From JADZAI01 sp046348585 (GTDB taxonomy: Bacteria > Pseudomonadota > Alphaproteobacteria > Micropepsales > Micropepsaceae), in NCBI GenBank assembly GCA_046348585.1, contig JAXMDZ010000004.1, positions 156,286-220,285 on the forward strand: a stretch of 64,000 nt of DNA, read 5' to 3'. Of the stretch, positions 49,068 through 57,226 are shown piece after piece. Each line of letters begins with the position of its first letter. Within the stretch, counting starts at the first letter, position 1. The translations under genes and the position numbers were made by a program. The notes under the pieces are model-generated. The model was not told the DNA's origin. It searched no databases and worked only from the letters and a program-made list of their open reading frames with translations.

Positions 49068-51110
49068 TTACAGCGTCACCGTGGCGACGTAGTCGTCCAG
49101 CGCCTTGACCGCGCCGTCGCGCTCGGCCTGAAGCTCGACCAGCCGCTGGGCGAGCGCCGTCAGGCGGTCTTCCTGCTCGGCGAGCGTCTGGAGATAGCGG
49201 CGCTGGAGGTCGCTGCCTTCGGGCACCGCCGCCAGATTCTGGCGGATGCGCTCCTGCTCGGCGAACAGGCGGTCGCGCTCGGCGTTGGCCGCCGCGATCT
49301 CGCCGTCGATCCGCTCGATCTCGCCGCGCAGTTCCGCGACCTTCTGGAAGGCGGCGCGCTGCTGGTCCGACAGGCGGGTATCGGCGGCGTAATAGAGCGC
49401 AGAGTTGAGGTCGATCGAAGCCAGCGTCATCGACTGGGTGTCGATGCGCTCCCACACCACGTCGATGGCTCCGGTCTGGCCGGCGGCGACGGAGTAGGGG
49501 ATGCGCACCGAACTGGAGGTCAACTCGACCGTCGCGGGATCGGGCGACTTCAGCTCCATGTCGTAGTGGCGCGGCGTCTCCAGCACCAGCGCGCGGTCCT
49601 CGTTCGCGGGCGCCTTGATCGTGTAGGTGTAGGTCAGACGGGTCAGCGACTGAAGCTCGACCAGGCCCTTGGTGATCTTGGCGCTGGTGAGGTTCGATTC
49701 CGATTTCTGCGTCTGCTCGATCTTGGTCTTCTGATCGAGCGCGAAGGAGAGCATCCGCTTCTCGCCCTGGGGCAGCGTGCCCATCACCGCGTCGCCGACA
49801 TAGGTGGTGGTGCCGCCCGAGGTGTCGAACAGCGTCACGATGCCGGGCGGCAGGCCCGACTCGGTGTCGTTGGTCAGCCGGATCGAGGCCAGCGGATTGG
49901 TCGCATGAACCTGCGGACTGTAGAGCGAGATGCGGTCGGCCGGCACTTCGCGGTCGATGATCGGCACCGCGAGCGACTGGCCCGAACCCGCGCTCACCGC
50001 GTTCGGCAGCGTGAAGGCGACGGCGGTCGCCGATTCCTGGCTGGCCGCGGCGATGTTGCCGGGTTCGGACGGCATCGCCGATTCCTCGTAGACGGCGGCG
50101 GCCGGCGCGGGCGGCGGCGGCGGCGGGGCGGGAGCCGGTTCGGCATAGGAGGCCGCGCGGTCGGCCGCGCCGCTGCCGCCGTCATAGGCTTCCTTGGAGA
50201 CGCTGCCGACCGAGCCTTCGTCGCGCTGCGGCATCACCCGGCCGAGCACTTCGACCGGCACGGTTTCGCGCGCCACGTAGTATTTGTCGTAGAGCTGCTG
50301 GCGGAAGGTGACGGGATTGCCGCTGACCAGCGTCAGCTCGACATCCTTCCAGTCCTGGCCGCTGGCGTTCTCGATGATCGCCCAGCCCTGCATCCGCGTC
50401 TTGTTGTCCGGCCCGGTGACGAGGCGGTACGAGGTCTTCCACAGCGGCGCTTCGATGACGAAGCCGACGGTGAGGGTGCGGCTGCCGTCGCCGCGCGCCG
50501 TGATCTTCAGCGTGCGCAGTTCGCGCTGGCGGTTGGCGGCGAGGGCAGCGAGCGCCCCGTTGACCTTCTGGTCGAGCGCCTCGTTCGTGAACTTGATGCC
50601 GCGCGCGTCCTCCAGCACGAACTGGACGAGGCCTTCCTCGGTCATGATCGACATGCGGTGGCGGGCGATCGCATTGCCGTTGGGGTCGGTCGCGCTTTCC
50701 TCGACCACCGAGACGATGCGCCCGGTCGCCTCGACCGGTTCGGAGACGTGGATCTCCTCGCCCTGGAGCGCCGCATAGAGATTGGCGGGCGAGGAGAAGG
50801 CGTCGGGACCGACCGGCATGGTGCGGAAGATCTCGGCGAGCGAGTCGCGGCCCTGAAGCTCGATGACCCCGCTGCCGCCCTGATCGTCGAAGATGACGGC
50901 GCTTTTCAGCACGTCGTCCACCTGATCGAGGCGCACCGGCACCTCGATCGTCTCCCAGCCCTCGACCTCGGCCTGATACTCGAAATAGCCGACGCCGCCC
51001 GAGGACAGCATCACCCGCTTGAGCTGGAGTTCCGCCGCATCGGCCGAAAAGACCATGAGCGCCATCGAGGCCGCTCCCGCCGCGAGGCGGGCGCCGAATG
51101 TCTTGAGCAT
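49068..51110 (-). CDS. DUF4139 domain-containing exported protein
   Basis: 680 aa. Signal peptide MLKTFGARLAAGAASMALMVFSADA. The N-terminal domain (LKRVMLSSGGVGYFEYQAEVEGWETIEVPVRLDQVDDVLKSAV) is the beta domain preceding DUF4139; FVIEAPLWKTSYRLV begins the DUF4139 core. A proline-rich linker and a low-complexity stretch lie near residues 320-360. The C-terminal coiled coil (about 600-670) is Glu/Arg/Gln-rich. Of two ATGs, 51110 is preferred: AGGAG is 8 nt before it but only 2 nt before 51116. Envelope protein of unknown role. Confidence 0.82.
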   Translation of the reverse strand: MLKTFGARLAAGAASMALMVFSADAAELQLKRVMLSSGGVGYFEYQAEVEGWETIEVPVRLDQVDDVLKSAVIFDDQGGSGVIELQGRDSLAEIFRTMPVGPDAFSSPANLYAALQGEEIHVSEPVEATGRIVSVVEESATDPNGNAIARHRMSIMTEEGLVQFVLEDARGIKFTNEALDQKVNGALAALAANRQRELRTLKITARGDGSRTLTVGFVIEAPLWKTSYRLVTGPDNKTRMQGWAIIENASGQDWKDVELTLVSGNPVTFRQQLYDKYYVARETVPVEVLGRVMPQRDEGSVGSVSKEAYDGGSGAADRAASYAEPAPAPPPPPPAPAAAVYEESAMPSEPGNIAAASQESATAVAFTLPNAVSAGSGQSLAVPIIDREVPADRISLYSPQVHATNPLASIRLTNDTESGLPPGIVTLFDTSGGTTTYVGDAVMGTLPQGEKRMLSFALDQKTKIEQTQKSESNLTSAKITKGLVELQSLTRLTYTYTIKAPANEDRALVLETPRHYDMELKSPDPATVELTSSSVRIPYSVAAGQTGAIDVVWERIDTQSMTLASIDLNSALYYAADTRLSDQQRAAFQKVAELRGEIERIDGEIAAANAERDRLFAEQERIRQNLAAVPEGSDLQRRYLQTLAEQEDRLTALAQRLVELQAERDGAVKALDDYVATVTL

Positions 51111-51138
51111 GAGCATTTCTCCTGGTGGGACGCGCCGG

Positions 51139-51708
51139 TCAGGGCACGCGGGTCATGGTGAGGACGTCTTCGGGGCCGGAGCGGAACGCCGCCTGGCCTT
51201 CCGGAGTCGCAAAGAAGGCTGCGACCGCTGCGCTATCGGCGGTGATCTTCGACGCAAGGTCCATGCCGGTGCCGGTGGTCGTGCCTTCGAGCTTGCCGGC
51301 GCTGATCGCCGCTTCGATCGCCTTTTCGTCGAGCGACCAGACCTGGATGGTCCCGTCCTTCAGCGCATAGCGGAAGATCAGATAGCCCGTGCCCTCGGGA
51401 ACGTCCGGACCGACCGGGGTCAGGTTGGCGTAGCGCACGCCATCGACTTCGGCGGTCGAGCCCTTGAAGGTCATGTCCTTGCCGTCGCTGCTGGGATCGC
51501 GCAGGACCAGTTCGATGCCGCCCTCCGCAGCCTTGATGTCGATGAGCATCGCCTGGTCGTCGCCCTCGGCCTTGGCGTTCCAGGTGCCGATGACGGCCGG
51601 GTCGGCCGCGTCACCGCCGGCGAGCGGGTTGGCGAATTCAGGCACGCAGGCCGAAAGCAGGATGGCGGCGGCGGCGATGAGCGCGCCCGGAAGAAGACGA
51701 ATTCGCAT
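51139..51708 (-). CDS. Predicted lipoprotein
   Basis: 189 aa. MRIRLLPGALIAAAAILLSACVPEF carries a lipobox LSAC (Cys about 21). The rest has beta-strand-like segments such as VIGTWNAKAEGDDQAMLIDIKAAEGGIELVLRD and RFRYALKDGTIQVWSLDEKAIEAAI-like elements, suggesting a small lipocalin-like or repeat barrel; no family was recognised. AGAGGGAAA precedes the ATG. The next gene downstream on the same strand is the DUF4139 protein, 28 nt away, so the two may act together at the envelope. Confidence 0.7.
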   Translation of the reverse strand: MRIRLLPGALIAAAAILLSACVPEFANPLAGGDAADPAVIGTWNAKAEGDDQAMLIDIKAAEGGIELVLRDPSSDGKDMTFKGSTAEVDGVRYANLTPVGPDVPEGTGYLIFRYALKDGTIQVWSLDEKAIEAAISAGKLEGTTTGTGMDLASKITADSAAVAAFFATPEGQAAFRSGPEDVLTMTRVP

Positions 51709-51798
51709 TTTCCCTCTCTGGCAAGGCAGGCCTTGCTCCTATAGGTTCCCCGCGCACGCAGCACCCTGCGGCGTTTCGTCGTTAACGAGGACCGGACA

Positions 51799-52272
51799 GT
51801 GACCCGTAAACAGCGCCGTTTCGCCTTTCTGGCCGGCGGGCTGTCGATTCTGGGCCTCGCGGCCGCCCTCGTGCTGTTCGCACTCCGTGACTCGATTGTG
51901 GTTTTTTACGGGCCGCAGGACGCTTTGGCGAGGCTGGACAGCGGTCAGCTCGTGACCGGCGAGCGGCTGCGGGTCGGCGGGCTGGTCATGCCCGGCAGCG
52001 TCGAGAAGCCGGAGGGCGGACCGATCGCTTTCACGGTGACCGACGGCAAGGCCGAGGTGAAGGTCGTCTTCAACGACATTCTTCCCGATCTCTTCCGCGA
52101 AGGGCAGGGCGTGGTGGCGCAGGGCAGCTTCGACGAGGCGCGGCTGTTCCACGCCGACGAAGTGCTCGCCAAGCACGACGAGAAATACATGCCGCCCGAA
52201 GTCGCGGCCGCGCTGAAGAAGTCGGGGCACTGGAAAGAGGGCGAGATGCCAGCCGGGACGCCGACGCCATGA
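51799..52272 (+). CDS. ccmE: Cytochrome c maturation haem chaperone CcmE (CycJ)
   Basis: 157 aa. Membrane anchor RRFAFLAGGLSILGLAAALVLFAL, OB-fold periplasmic domain (RLRVGGLVMPGSV, VTDGKAEVKVVFNDILPDLF, GQGVVAQG) and the haem-binding motif LAKHDEKYMPPE with His126 and Tyr130. It carries haem to CcmF. GTG start with GAGG 8 nt upstream. It overlaps ccmF by 4 nt. ccmE, ccmF and ccmH run together here, but ccmI is 5.4 kb away. Confidence 0.95.
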   Translation: MTRKQRRFAFLAGGLSILGLAAALVLFALRDSIVVFYGPQDALARLDSGQLVTGERLRVGGLVMPGSVEKPEGGPIAFTVTDGKAEVKVVFNDILPDLFREGQGVVAQGSFDEARLFHADEVLAKHDEKYMPPEVAAALKKSGHWKEGEMPAGTPTP

Positions 52273-54254
52273 TCCCCGAGATCGGCCAGTTCGCCATGCT
52301 GCTGGCGCTCGCGCTGTCGGTCTATCAGGCGGCGGCGGGTTTCTTCGGCGCGTCGCGCGCCGCCCCCCGGCTGATGGAATCGGCGACGATGGCCTCGATC
52401 GCCGGCATGGGCGCGCTGATCGTCTCGTTCGGGGCGCTGATCGCGGCCTATGTCCAGTCGGACTTCTCGGTCGCCGTGGTCGCCGCCAATTCGCACTCGG
52501 CCAAGCCGCTGCTCTACAAGATCGCCGGCGCGTGGGGGAACCACGAAGGCTCGATGCTGCTGTGGTCGCTGATGCTGGGGCTGTTCGGCGGCCTCGTCGC
52601 GCTGTTCGGGCGGAACCTGCCCGCGACGCTGAAGGCCCGCGTGCTGGGCGTCCAGGCGCTGATCGCCATCGCCTTTCTCGCCTTCATCGCGCTCACCTCC
52701 AATCCGTTCGCGCGTCTCGACGCCGTGCCGCTCGACGGGCGCGGGCTGAACCCGCTGCTGCAGGACCCCGGCCTCGCCTTCCATCCGCCGCTGCTCTATG
52801 CCGGCTATGTCGGCTTCTCCGTCACTTTCGCCTTTGCAGTCGCAGGCCTTCTGGAAGGGCGCATCGACGCCGCCTGGGCGCGCTGGGTGAGACCCTGGGC
52901 GCTCGGCGCCTGGATGGCGCTGACGCTCGGCATCGCGCTGGGCAGCTGGTGGGCCTATTATGAACTCGGCTGGGGCGGCTTCTGGTTCTGGGACCCGGTG
53001 GAGAACGCCTCGCTGCTGCCCTGGCTGGCGGGCGCCGCCCTGTTGCACAGCGCCATCGTCTGCGAGCGGCGCGAGGCGATGAAGGCCTGGACCGTGTTCC
53101 TGGCGCTGCTCGCCTTCGCCTTCAGCCTGCTCGGCACGTTCCTGGTGCGCTCGGGCGTTCTCACCTCGGTCCACGCCTTCGCCAGCGATCCCGAGCGCGG
53201 CGTCTTTATCCTGGCGATCATGGCGGCGACCATCGGCGGCTCGTTCGCGCTCTTCGCCTGGCGCGCGCCGGACCTCAAGGCGAACGCGGTGTTCTCGCCG
53301 GTCAGCCGCGAGACGGCGCTGGCGATCAACAATCTGCTGCTCACTTCGGCGGCGCTGGCGGTGCTGGTCGGCACGCTCTATCCGCTGGTGATCAACGCGC
53401 TGGCGGGCGACGCGATTTCGGTCGGCGCGCCCTATTTCAACGCGGTCGTCGGGGCGCTGTTCCTGCCGCTCCTTATCATCGTGCCGTTCGGGCCGCGACT
53501 CGCCTGGAAGCGCGCCGAAATCGTCCGGGCGGCGCTCCAGCTGTGGCTGGCGGCCGGTCTTGCGCTGGCCGCCGGAATCGCGGCGTTCGCCTTGCAGCAG
53601 CGCGGGCCGTGGCTCGCGCCGCTCGGCGTGGCGCTGGGCGTCTGGCTGATCTGCGGCGCGCTCAGCGACATCGCCGAACGGGCGCGGCTGCGGCGTGCTC
53701 CGGCGCGGACCGCGCTGGCGCGGCTCGCCGGGCTTCCGGGCGCGGCCTGGGGGTCGGCGCTCGCCCATGCCGGGGTCGGCGTGACGGTGCTCGGCATCGT
53801 CGGCGCGACCGCCTGGGCCGACGAATCGATCAAGGGCATGCGGCCGGGCGACACCGCCGATGTCGGCCCCTATCACGTCACCCTGGTGGAGATCGCCGAC
53901 GCCGCCGGCGCGAACTACACCGCCGACCGCGCGGTGCTGAAGGTCGAGCGCGGCGGCGCGACGGTGGTGACGCTGACGCCCGAGCGCCGCTTCTTCCCGG
54001 TCAACCGCATGGCGACGACCGAGACTTCGATCCACACGACCGGCTATTCCGACCTCTATGCGGCGCTCGGCGAGCGGATGGAGGGCGAGGCGGCCTGGAC
54101 CGTGCGGCTGCACTACAAGCCGCTCGCCCCCTTCATCTGGTTCGGCGCGCTGCTGATGGCGGCGGGCGGGCTGCTGTCGCTCGCCGACCGGCGGCTGCGG
54201 ATCGGCGCTCCCTCGCGCCGCGCCGCCGCTCCCGCGCCGCTGCCGGCGGAGTAG
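52269..54254 (+). CDS. ccmF: Haem lyase subunit CcmF (CycK)
   Basis: 661 aa polytopic membrane protein, part of the cytochrome c haem lyase. The Trp-rich motif WGGFWFWDPVENASLLPWL is intact. The periplasmic His regions include AANSHSAKPL and LLHSAIVCERR. ITSNPFARL-type and GPRLAWKR loops are in the usual places. Full length, about 15 helices. Its start overlaps ccmE by 4 nt and ccmH begins 5 nt after its stop. Confidence 0.95.
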   Translation: MIPEIGQFAMLLALALSVYQAAAGFFGASRAAPRLMESATMASIAGMGALIVSFGALIAAYVQSDFSVAVVAANSHSAKPLLYKIAGAWGNHEGSMLLWSLMLGLFGGLVALFGRNLPATLKARVLGVQALIAIAFLAFIALTSNPFARLDAVPLDGRGLNPLLQDPGLAFHPPLLYAGYVGFSVTFAFAVAGLLEGRIDAAWARWVRPWALGAWMALTLGIALGSWWAYYELGWGGFWFWDPVENASLLPWLAGAALLHSAIVCERREAMKAWTVFLALLAFAFSLLGTFLVRSGVLTSVHAFASDPERGVFILAIMAATIGGSFALFAWRAPDLKANAVFSPVSRETALAINNLLLTSAALAVLVGTLYPLVINALAGDAISVGAPYFNAVVGALFLPLLIIVPFGPRLAWKRAEIVRAALQLWLAAGLALAAGIAAFALQQRGPWLAPLGVALGVWLICGALSDIAERARLRRAPARTALARLAGLPGAAWGSALAHAGVGVTVLGIVGATAWADESIKGMRPGDTADVGPYHVTLVEIADAAGANYTADRAVLKVERGGATVVTLTPERRFFPVNRMATTETSIHTTGYSDLYAALGERMEGEAAWTVRLHYKPLAPFIWFGALLMAAGGLLSLADRRLRIGAPSRRAAAPAPLPAE

Positions 54255-54259
54255 GGCCG

Positions 54260-54715
54260 ATGCGCCGCCTCCTGAGCGCGCTTCTGCTGGCGATCGGGGT
54301 GATGCTGCCCGCGCTGGCGCTGGAGCCCGGCGAGGCGCTGGACGATCCGGCGCTGGAGGCCCGCGCCCGGGCGATCAGCCGCGAACTGCGCTGCCTCGTC
54401 TGCCAGAACGAGTCGATCGACGATTCCGCCGCGCCGCTCGCCCGCGACCTGCGCCGCATCGTCCGCGAGCGTCTGGTGGCGGGCGACAGCGACGACGAGG
54501 TGCTGGACTATGTCGTCGCGCGCTACGGCGAATATGTCCTGCTGCGCCCCAGGGTGAAGCCGCAGACATGGTTGCTGTGGTTCGGGCCGGGGCTCGCGCT
54601 GCTGATCGGCGGCGCCGCCATCGGCATCTATGTGCGCCGCCGCGCGGCCGCGCCGGCCCCCGCGGCGCTCAGCCCGGACGAGGAGCGCCGGCTTCTCGAA
54701 ATCGTGAACGACTGA
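54260..54715 (+). CDS. ccmH: Cytochrome c maturation protein CcmH (CycL)
   Basis: 151 aa. Signal sequence MRRLLSALLLAIGVMLPALA, then the redox motif ELRCLVCQNESIDDS with Cys45 and Cys48, and a C-terminal membrane anchor (WLLWFGPGLALLIGGAAIGIYV) near residues 100-125. It reduces or holds the CxxCH of apocytochromes for haem attachment. Normal short-form length. It closes the ccmEFH set. No ccmG is in the window. Confidence 0.94.
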   Translation: MRRLLSALLLAIGVMLPALALEPGEALDDPALEARARAISRELRCLVCQNESIDDSAAPLARDLRRIVRERLVAGDSDDEVLDYVVARYGEYVLLRPRVKPQTWLLWFGPGLALLIGGAAIGIYVRRRAAAPAPAALSPDEERRLLEIVND

Positions 54716-54766
54716 CGCAATTTCGCCCTGTTCACCTGTCACAGACGCCCGAAGCCTAAACGAATT

Positions 54767-54788
54767 GTCATGGCCGGGTCATGGCCAA
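54767..54788 (+). promoter_or_regulatory. 11-nt-period direct repeat upstream of degP
   Basis: GTCATGGCC is repeated exactly at 54767-54775 and 54778-54786, an 11-nt period, flanked by AATTG and CAATT. The arrangement is like an OmpR-family binding site and lies 66-87 nt before the degP ATG. The downstream two-component system is an obvious candidate, but no test is possible here. Confidence 0.45.
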
Positions 54789-54853
54789 TTAAGCCACGCC
54801 GTCTCATGTTGTCAGCGCCGGACCTTCCGGCTCATTCGCAGGATGCTCACCCG

Positions 54854-56425
54854 ATGCCTCAAGACTCCCCGCGCACGCCCTGGGATCGTCCGCGCCGCGA
54901 TCGCGGCCGCAATTTCTTCGGGGGCGCGACGGCGCTCGCGCTCGTGCTGGCCGGTGCGCTCGGCGCCCGCCTGATCGATACCGCACCCGCCAACGCCGCG
55001 ACCGGCCCGGTCGCCGGCGCTCAGGCCATCGCCCCGATGGCCCCCGCCCAGCAGCCCTTCAGCTTCGCCGACCTCGTCGAGCGCGTCGCGCCGGCGGTGG
55101 TCAGCGTCCGCGTCGAGGCGAAGCTGGAGATGGCCTCCGGCGATCCGCGCGCCGAGGAAATGATGCGCCGCTTCTTCGAGGAGTTCGGCCAGCCGCTGCC
55201 CGAGGGCCGCGGTCCCGGCGGCGGCGGCGACGGCGGCGAGGAGCCCCGCGGCGAGGCGATGGGTTCCGGCTTCATCATCGACGGCGCGGGCTACATCGTC
55301 ACCAACAACCACGTCATCGACAAGGCCGACAAGATCACGGTCATCCTGAACGACGGCAAGGAACTGGAAGCCAAGCTGATCGGCACCGATCCCGGCACCG
55401 ACATCGCGCTGCTGAAGGTCGAATCGTCCTCGCCGCTGCCCTATGTGACGCTCGGCGACGACAGCAAGCTGCGTCCCGGCGACTGGGTGGTCGCGGTCGG
55501 CAATCCGTTCGGCCTCGGCGGCACGGTGACCGCCGGCATCGTTTCGGCGCGCGGCCGCAATATCGGGGCCGGGCCGTACACGGACTATCTCCAGATCGAC
55601 GCCCCCATCAATCGCGGCAATTCCGGCGGCCCGGCCTTCAATCTGGCCGGCGAGGTGGTCGGCGTGAACTCGGCGATCTACACGCCGAGCGGCGGCAGCG
55701 TCGGCATCGGCTTCGCGGTGCCCGCCAGCACCGTCATCAAAGTCGTCGCCCAGCTGCGCGAGCACGGTTCGGTCAACCGCGGCTGGCTGGGCGTCCAGAT
55801 CCAGCCGGTCGACCAGGAGACCGCCGATGCGGTCGGCCTTGCCGAGGCGAAGGGCGCGCTGGTTTCGATGGTGACCCCGGGTAGTCCGGCCGAGGCGGCC
55901 GGCTTCCAGCCGGGCGACATCGTGCTGAAGGCCAACGGTCAGGACATGGCCGACAATCGGGCGCTGGCCCGCTTCGTCGCCGAGCTGACCGCCGGTCAGA
56001 CCGCGAGCTTCGAGGTCTGGCGCGACTCGGCGTCGAAGACGCTGACCGCCACCATCGCCGCCCGCGACGAGGACAAGATCCGCGCCCAGCTCGGCGACGG
56101 CTCGACCGATCCGGTCAATCCCTCGGCCACCGAGGCGCTGCCGGGCGTCCAGCTCTCGGCGATCACCGACGAGATCCGTCAGGCCATGAACGTGCCGCCC
56201 GGCACCGAGGGCTTGGTGGTCACCAAGGTCGAAGGCGGCAGCGACGCGGCAGAAAAGGGCCTCAGCCAGGGCGATATCGTCGTGGCCATCGGCAACCAGC
56301 CGGTGAAGTCGGTCGTCGACGTTTCCAAGGCGGTCGCCGACGCCAAGGCCCAGAACCGCAAGACGGTTCTGATCCTGGTCGAGGAGAACGGCGTGCGCCG
56401 CTACCTGGCGATCGGCGTCGGCTGA
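54854..56425 (+). CDS. degP: DegP/HtrA-type periplasmic serine protease
   Basis: 523 aa. After an Arg-rich start and a signal-anchor (FFGGATALALVLAGALGARLI) comes the trypsin-like domain with His153 (TNNHVID), Asp183 (PGTDIALLKV) and Ser257 (NRGNSGGPAFNL). PDZ1 begins at RGWLGVQIQPVDQ and PDZ2 at LPGVQLSAITDEIRQAMNV. It degrades or refolds damaged envelope proteins. The ATG at 54854 follows the unusual direct repeat region. The preceding ccm genes and following two-component genes match the order in rhizobia. A Gly/Glu-rich insertion at 120-130 is mild. Confidence 0.95.
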   Translation: MPQDSPRTPWDRPRRDRGRNFFGGATALALVLAGALGARLIDTAPANAATGPVAGAQAIAPMAPAQQPFSFADLVERVAPAVVSVRVEAKLEMASGDPRAEEMMRRFFEEFGQPLPEGRGPGGGGDGGEEPRGEAMGSGFIIDGAGYIVTNNHVIDKADKITVILNDGKELEAKLIGTDPGTDIALLKVESSSPLPYVTLGDDSKLRPGDWVVAVGNPFGLGGTVTAGIVSARGRNIGAGPYTDYLQIDAPINRGNSGGPAFNLAGEVVGVNSAIYTPSGGSVGIGFAVPASTVIKVVAQLREHGSVNRGWLGVQIQPVDQETADAVGLAEAKGALVSMVTPGSPAEAAGFQPGDIVLKANGQDMADNRALARFVAELTAGQTASFEVWRDSASKTLTATIAARDEDKIRAQLGDGSTDPVNPSATEALPGVQLSAITDEIRQAMNVPPGTEGLVVTKVEGGSDAAEKGLSQGDIVVAIGNQPVKSVVDVSKAVADAKAQNRKTVLILVEENGVRRYLAIGVG

Positions 56426-56440
56426 TCGTCCGAACGCGCG

Positions 56441-56489
56441 AGGGGCGCGGCGCGCCGGACCCGCAATCGGGTCTGGAGCGCCGCGCCCT
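56441..56489 (+). terminator. Nested G/C-rich hairpin after degP
   Basis: An outer stem (GGCGCGGCGC with GCGCCGCGCC) encloses an inner one (GACCCG-CAAT-CGGGTC). It begins 15 nt after the degP stop. There is only a weak CTTT after it, so attenuation or mRNA 3' protection is as likely as true termination before the regulator gene. Confidence 0.5.
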
Positions 56490-56548
56490 CTGCCTTTATG
56501 AAGGGCGCCTCTGTCCCCGTGATCCTCGAATCGGTTTTCAGCCCTTCA

Positions 56549-57226
56549 ATGCGCCTCCTGATCGTCGAAGACGACCGCGACGCCGCGGCCTATCTGGTCA
56601 AGGGCCTGAAGGAGAGCGGACATGTGGTCGATCACGCCGCCGACGGCGTGGAGGGGCTGGCGCTGTCGCGGGCCCAGACCTACGACGTCGCCATCGTCGA
56701 CCGGATGCTGCCGCGCCTCGACGGGCTGAACCTCGTCCAGAAGATGCGCGAGGAAGGCAACCAGGTGCCGGTCCTCTTCCTCAGTGCGCTCGGCGAGATC
56801 GACGACCGCGTGAAGGGCCTGAAAGCCGGCGGCGACGACTACCTGCCCAAGCCTTACGCCTTCGTCGAGCTGCTGGCCCGCGTCGATGCGCTGGTGCGCC
56901 GCCGCCAGCCCGAGCAGGTGCAGACCAAGCTGGCGGTCGGCGATCTGGAGCTGGACCTGCTGTCGCGCTCCGCCTCGCGCGGCGGCCATGCGATCGACCT
57001 CCAGCCGCGCGAGTTCCTGCTGCTGGAATACCTGATGCGCCACGCCGGCCAGGTGGTCACGCGCACCATGCTGCTGGAGAATGTCTGGGACTATCACTTC
57101 GATCCCCAGACCAACGTGATCGACGTCCATATCTCGCGCCTGAGGGCGAAGATCGACAAGGGTTTCGCGGACGCGCTGCTGCACACGGTGCGCGGCGCCG
57201 GCTATTGCCTCCGTGCGGTTTCTTAA
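56549..57226 (+). CDS. OmpR-family response regulator (degP-linked)
   Basis: 225 aa. Receiver: acidic pocket Glu7/Asp8/Asp9, phosphoacceptor Asp51 (VAIVDRMLPRLDG), LSALGEIDDRVKGLKAGGDDYLPKPY with the conserved Lys. Winged helix: LQPREFLLLEYLMRHAGQVVTRTMLLENVWDYHFDPQTNVIDVHISRLRAKI. Start at the ATG at 56549 (MRLLIVEDD); a longer start at 56498 has no better ribosome site. It overlaps the kinase start by 14 nt, as does the first two-component pair in this window. Confidence 0.92.
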   Translation: MRLLIVEDDRDAAAYLVKGLKESGHVVDHAADGVEGLALSRAQTYDVAIVDRMLPRLDGLNLVQKMREEGNQVPVLFLSALGEIDDRVKGLKAGGDDYLPKPYAFVELLARVDALVRRRQPEQVQTKLAVGDLELDLLSRSASRGGHAIDLQPREFLLLEYLMRHAGQVVTRTMLLENVWDYHFDPQTNVIDVHISRLRAKIDKGFADALLHTVRGAGYCLRAVS

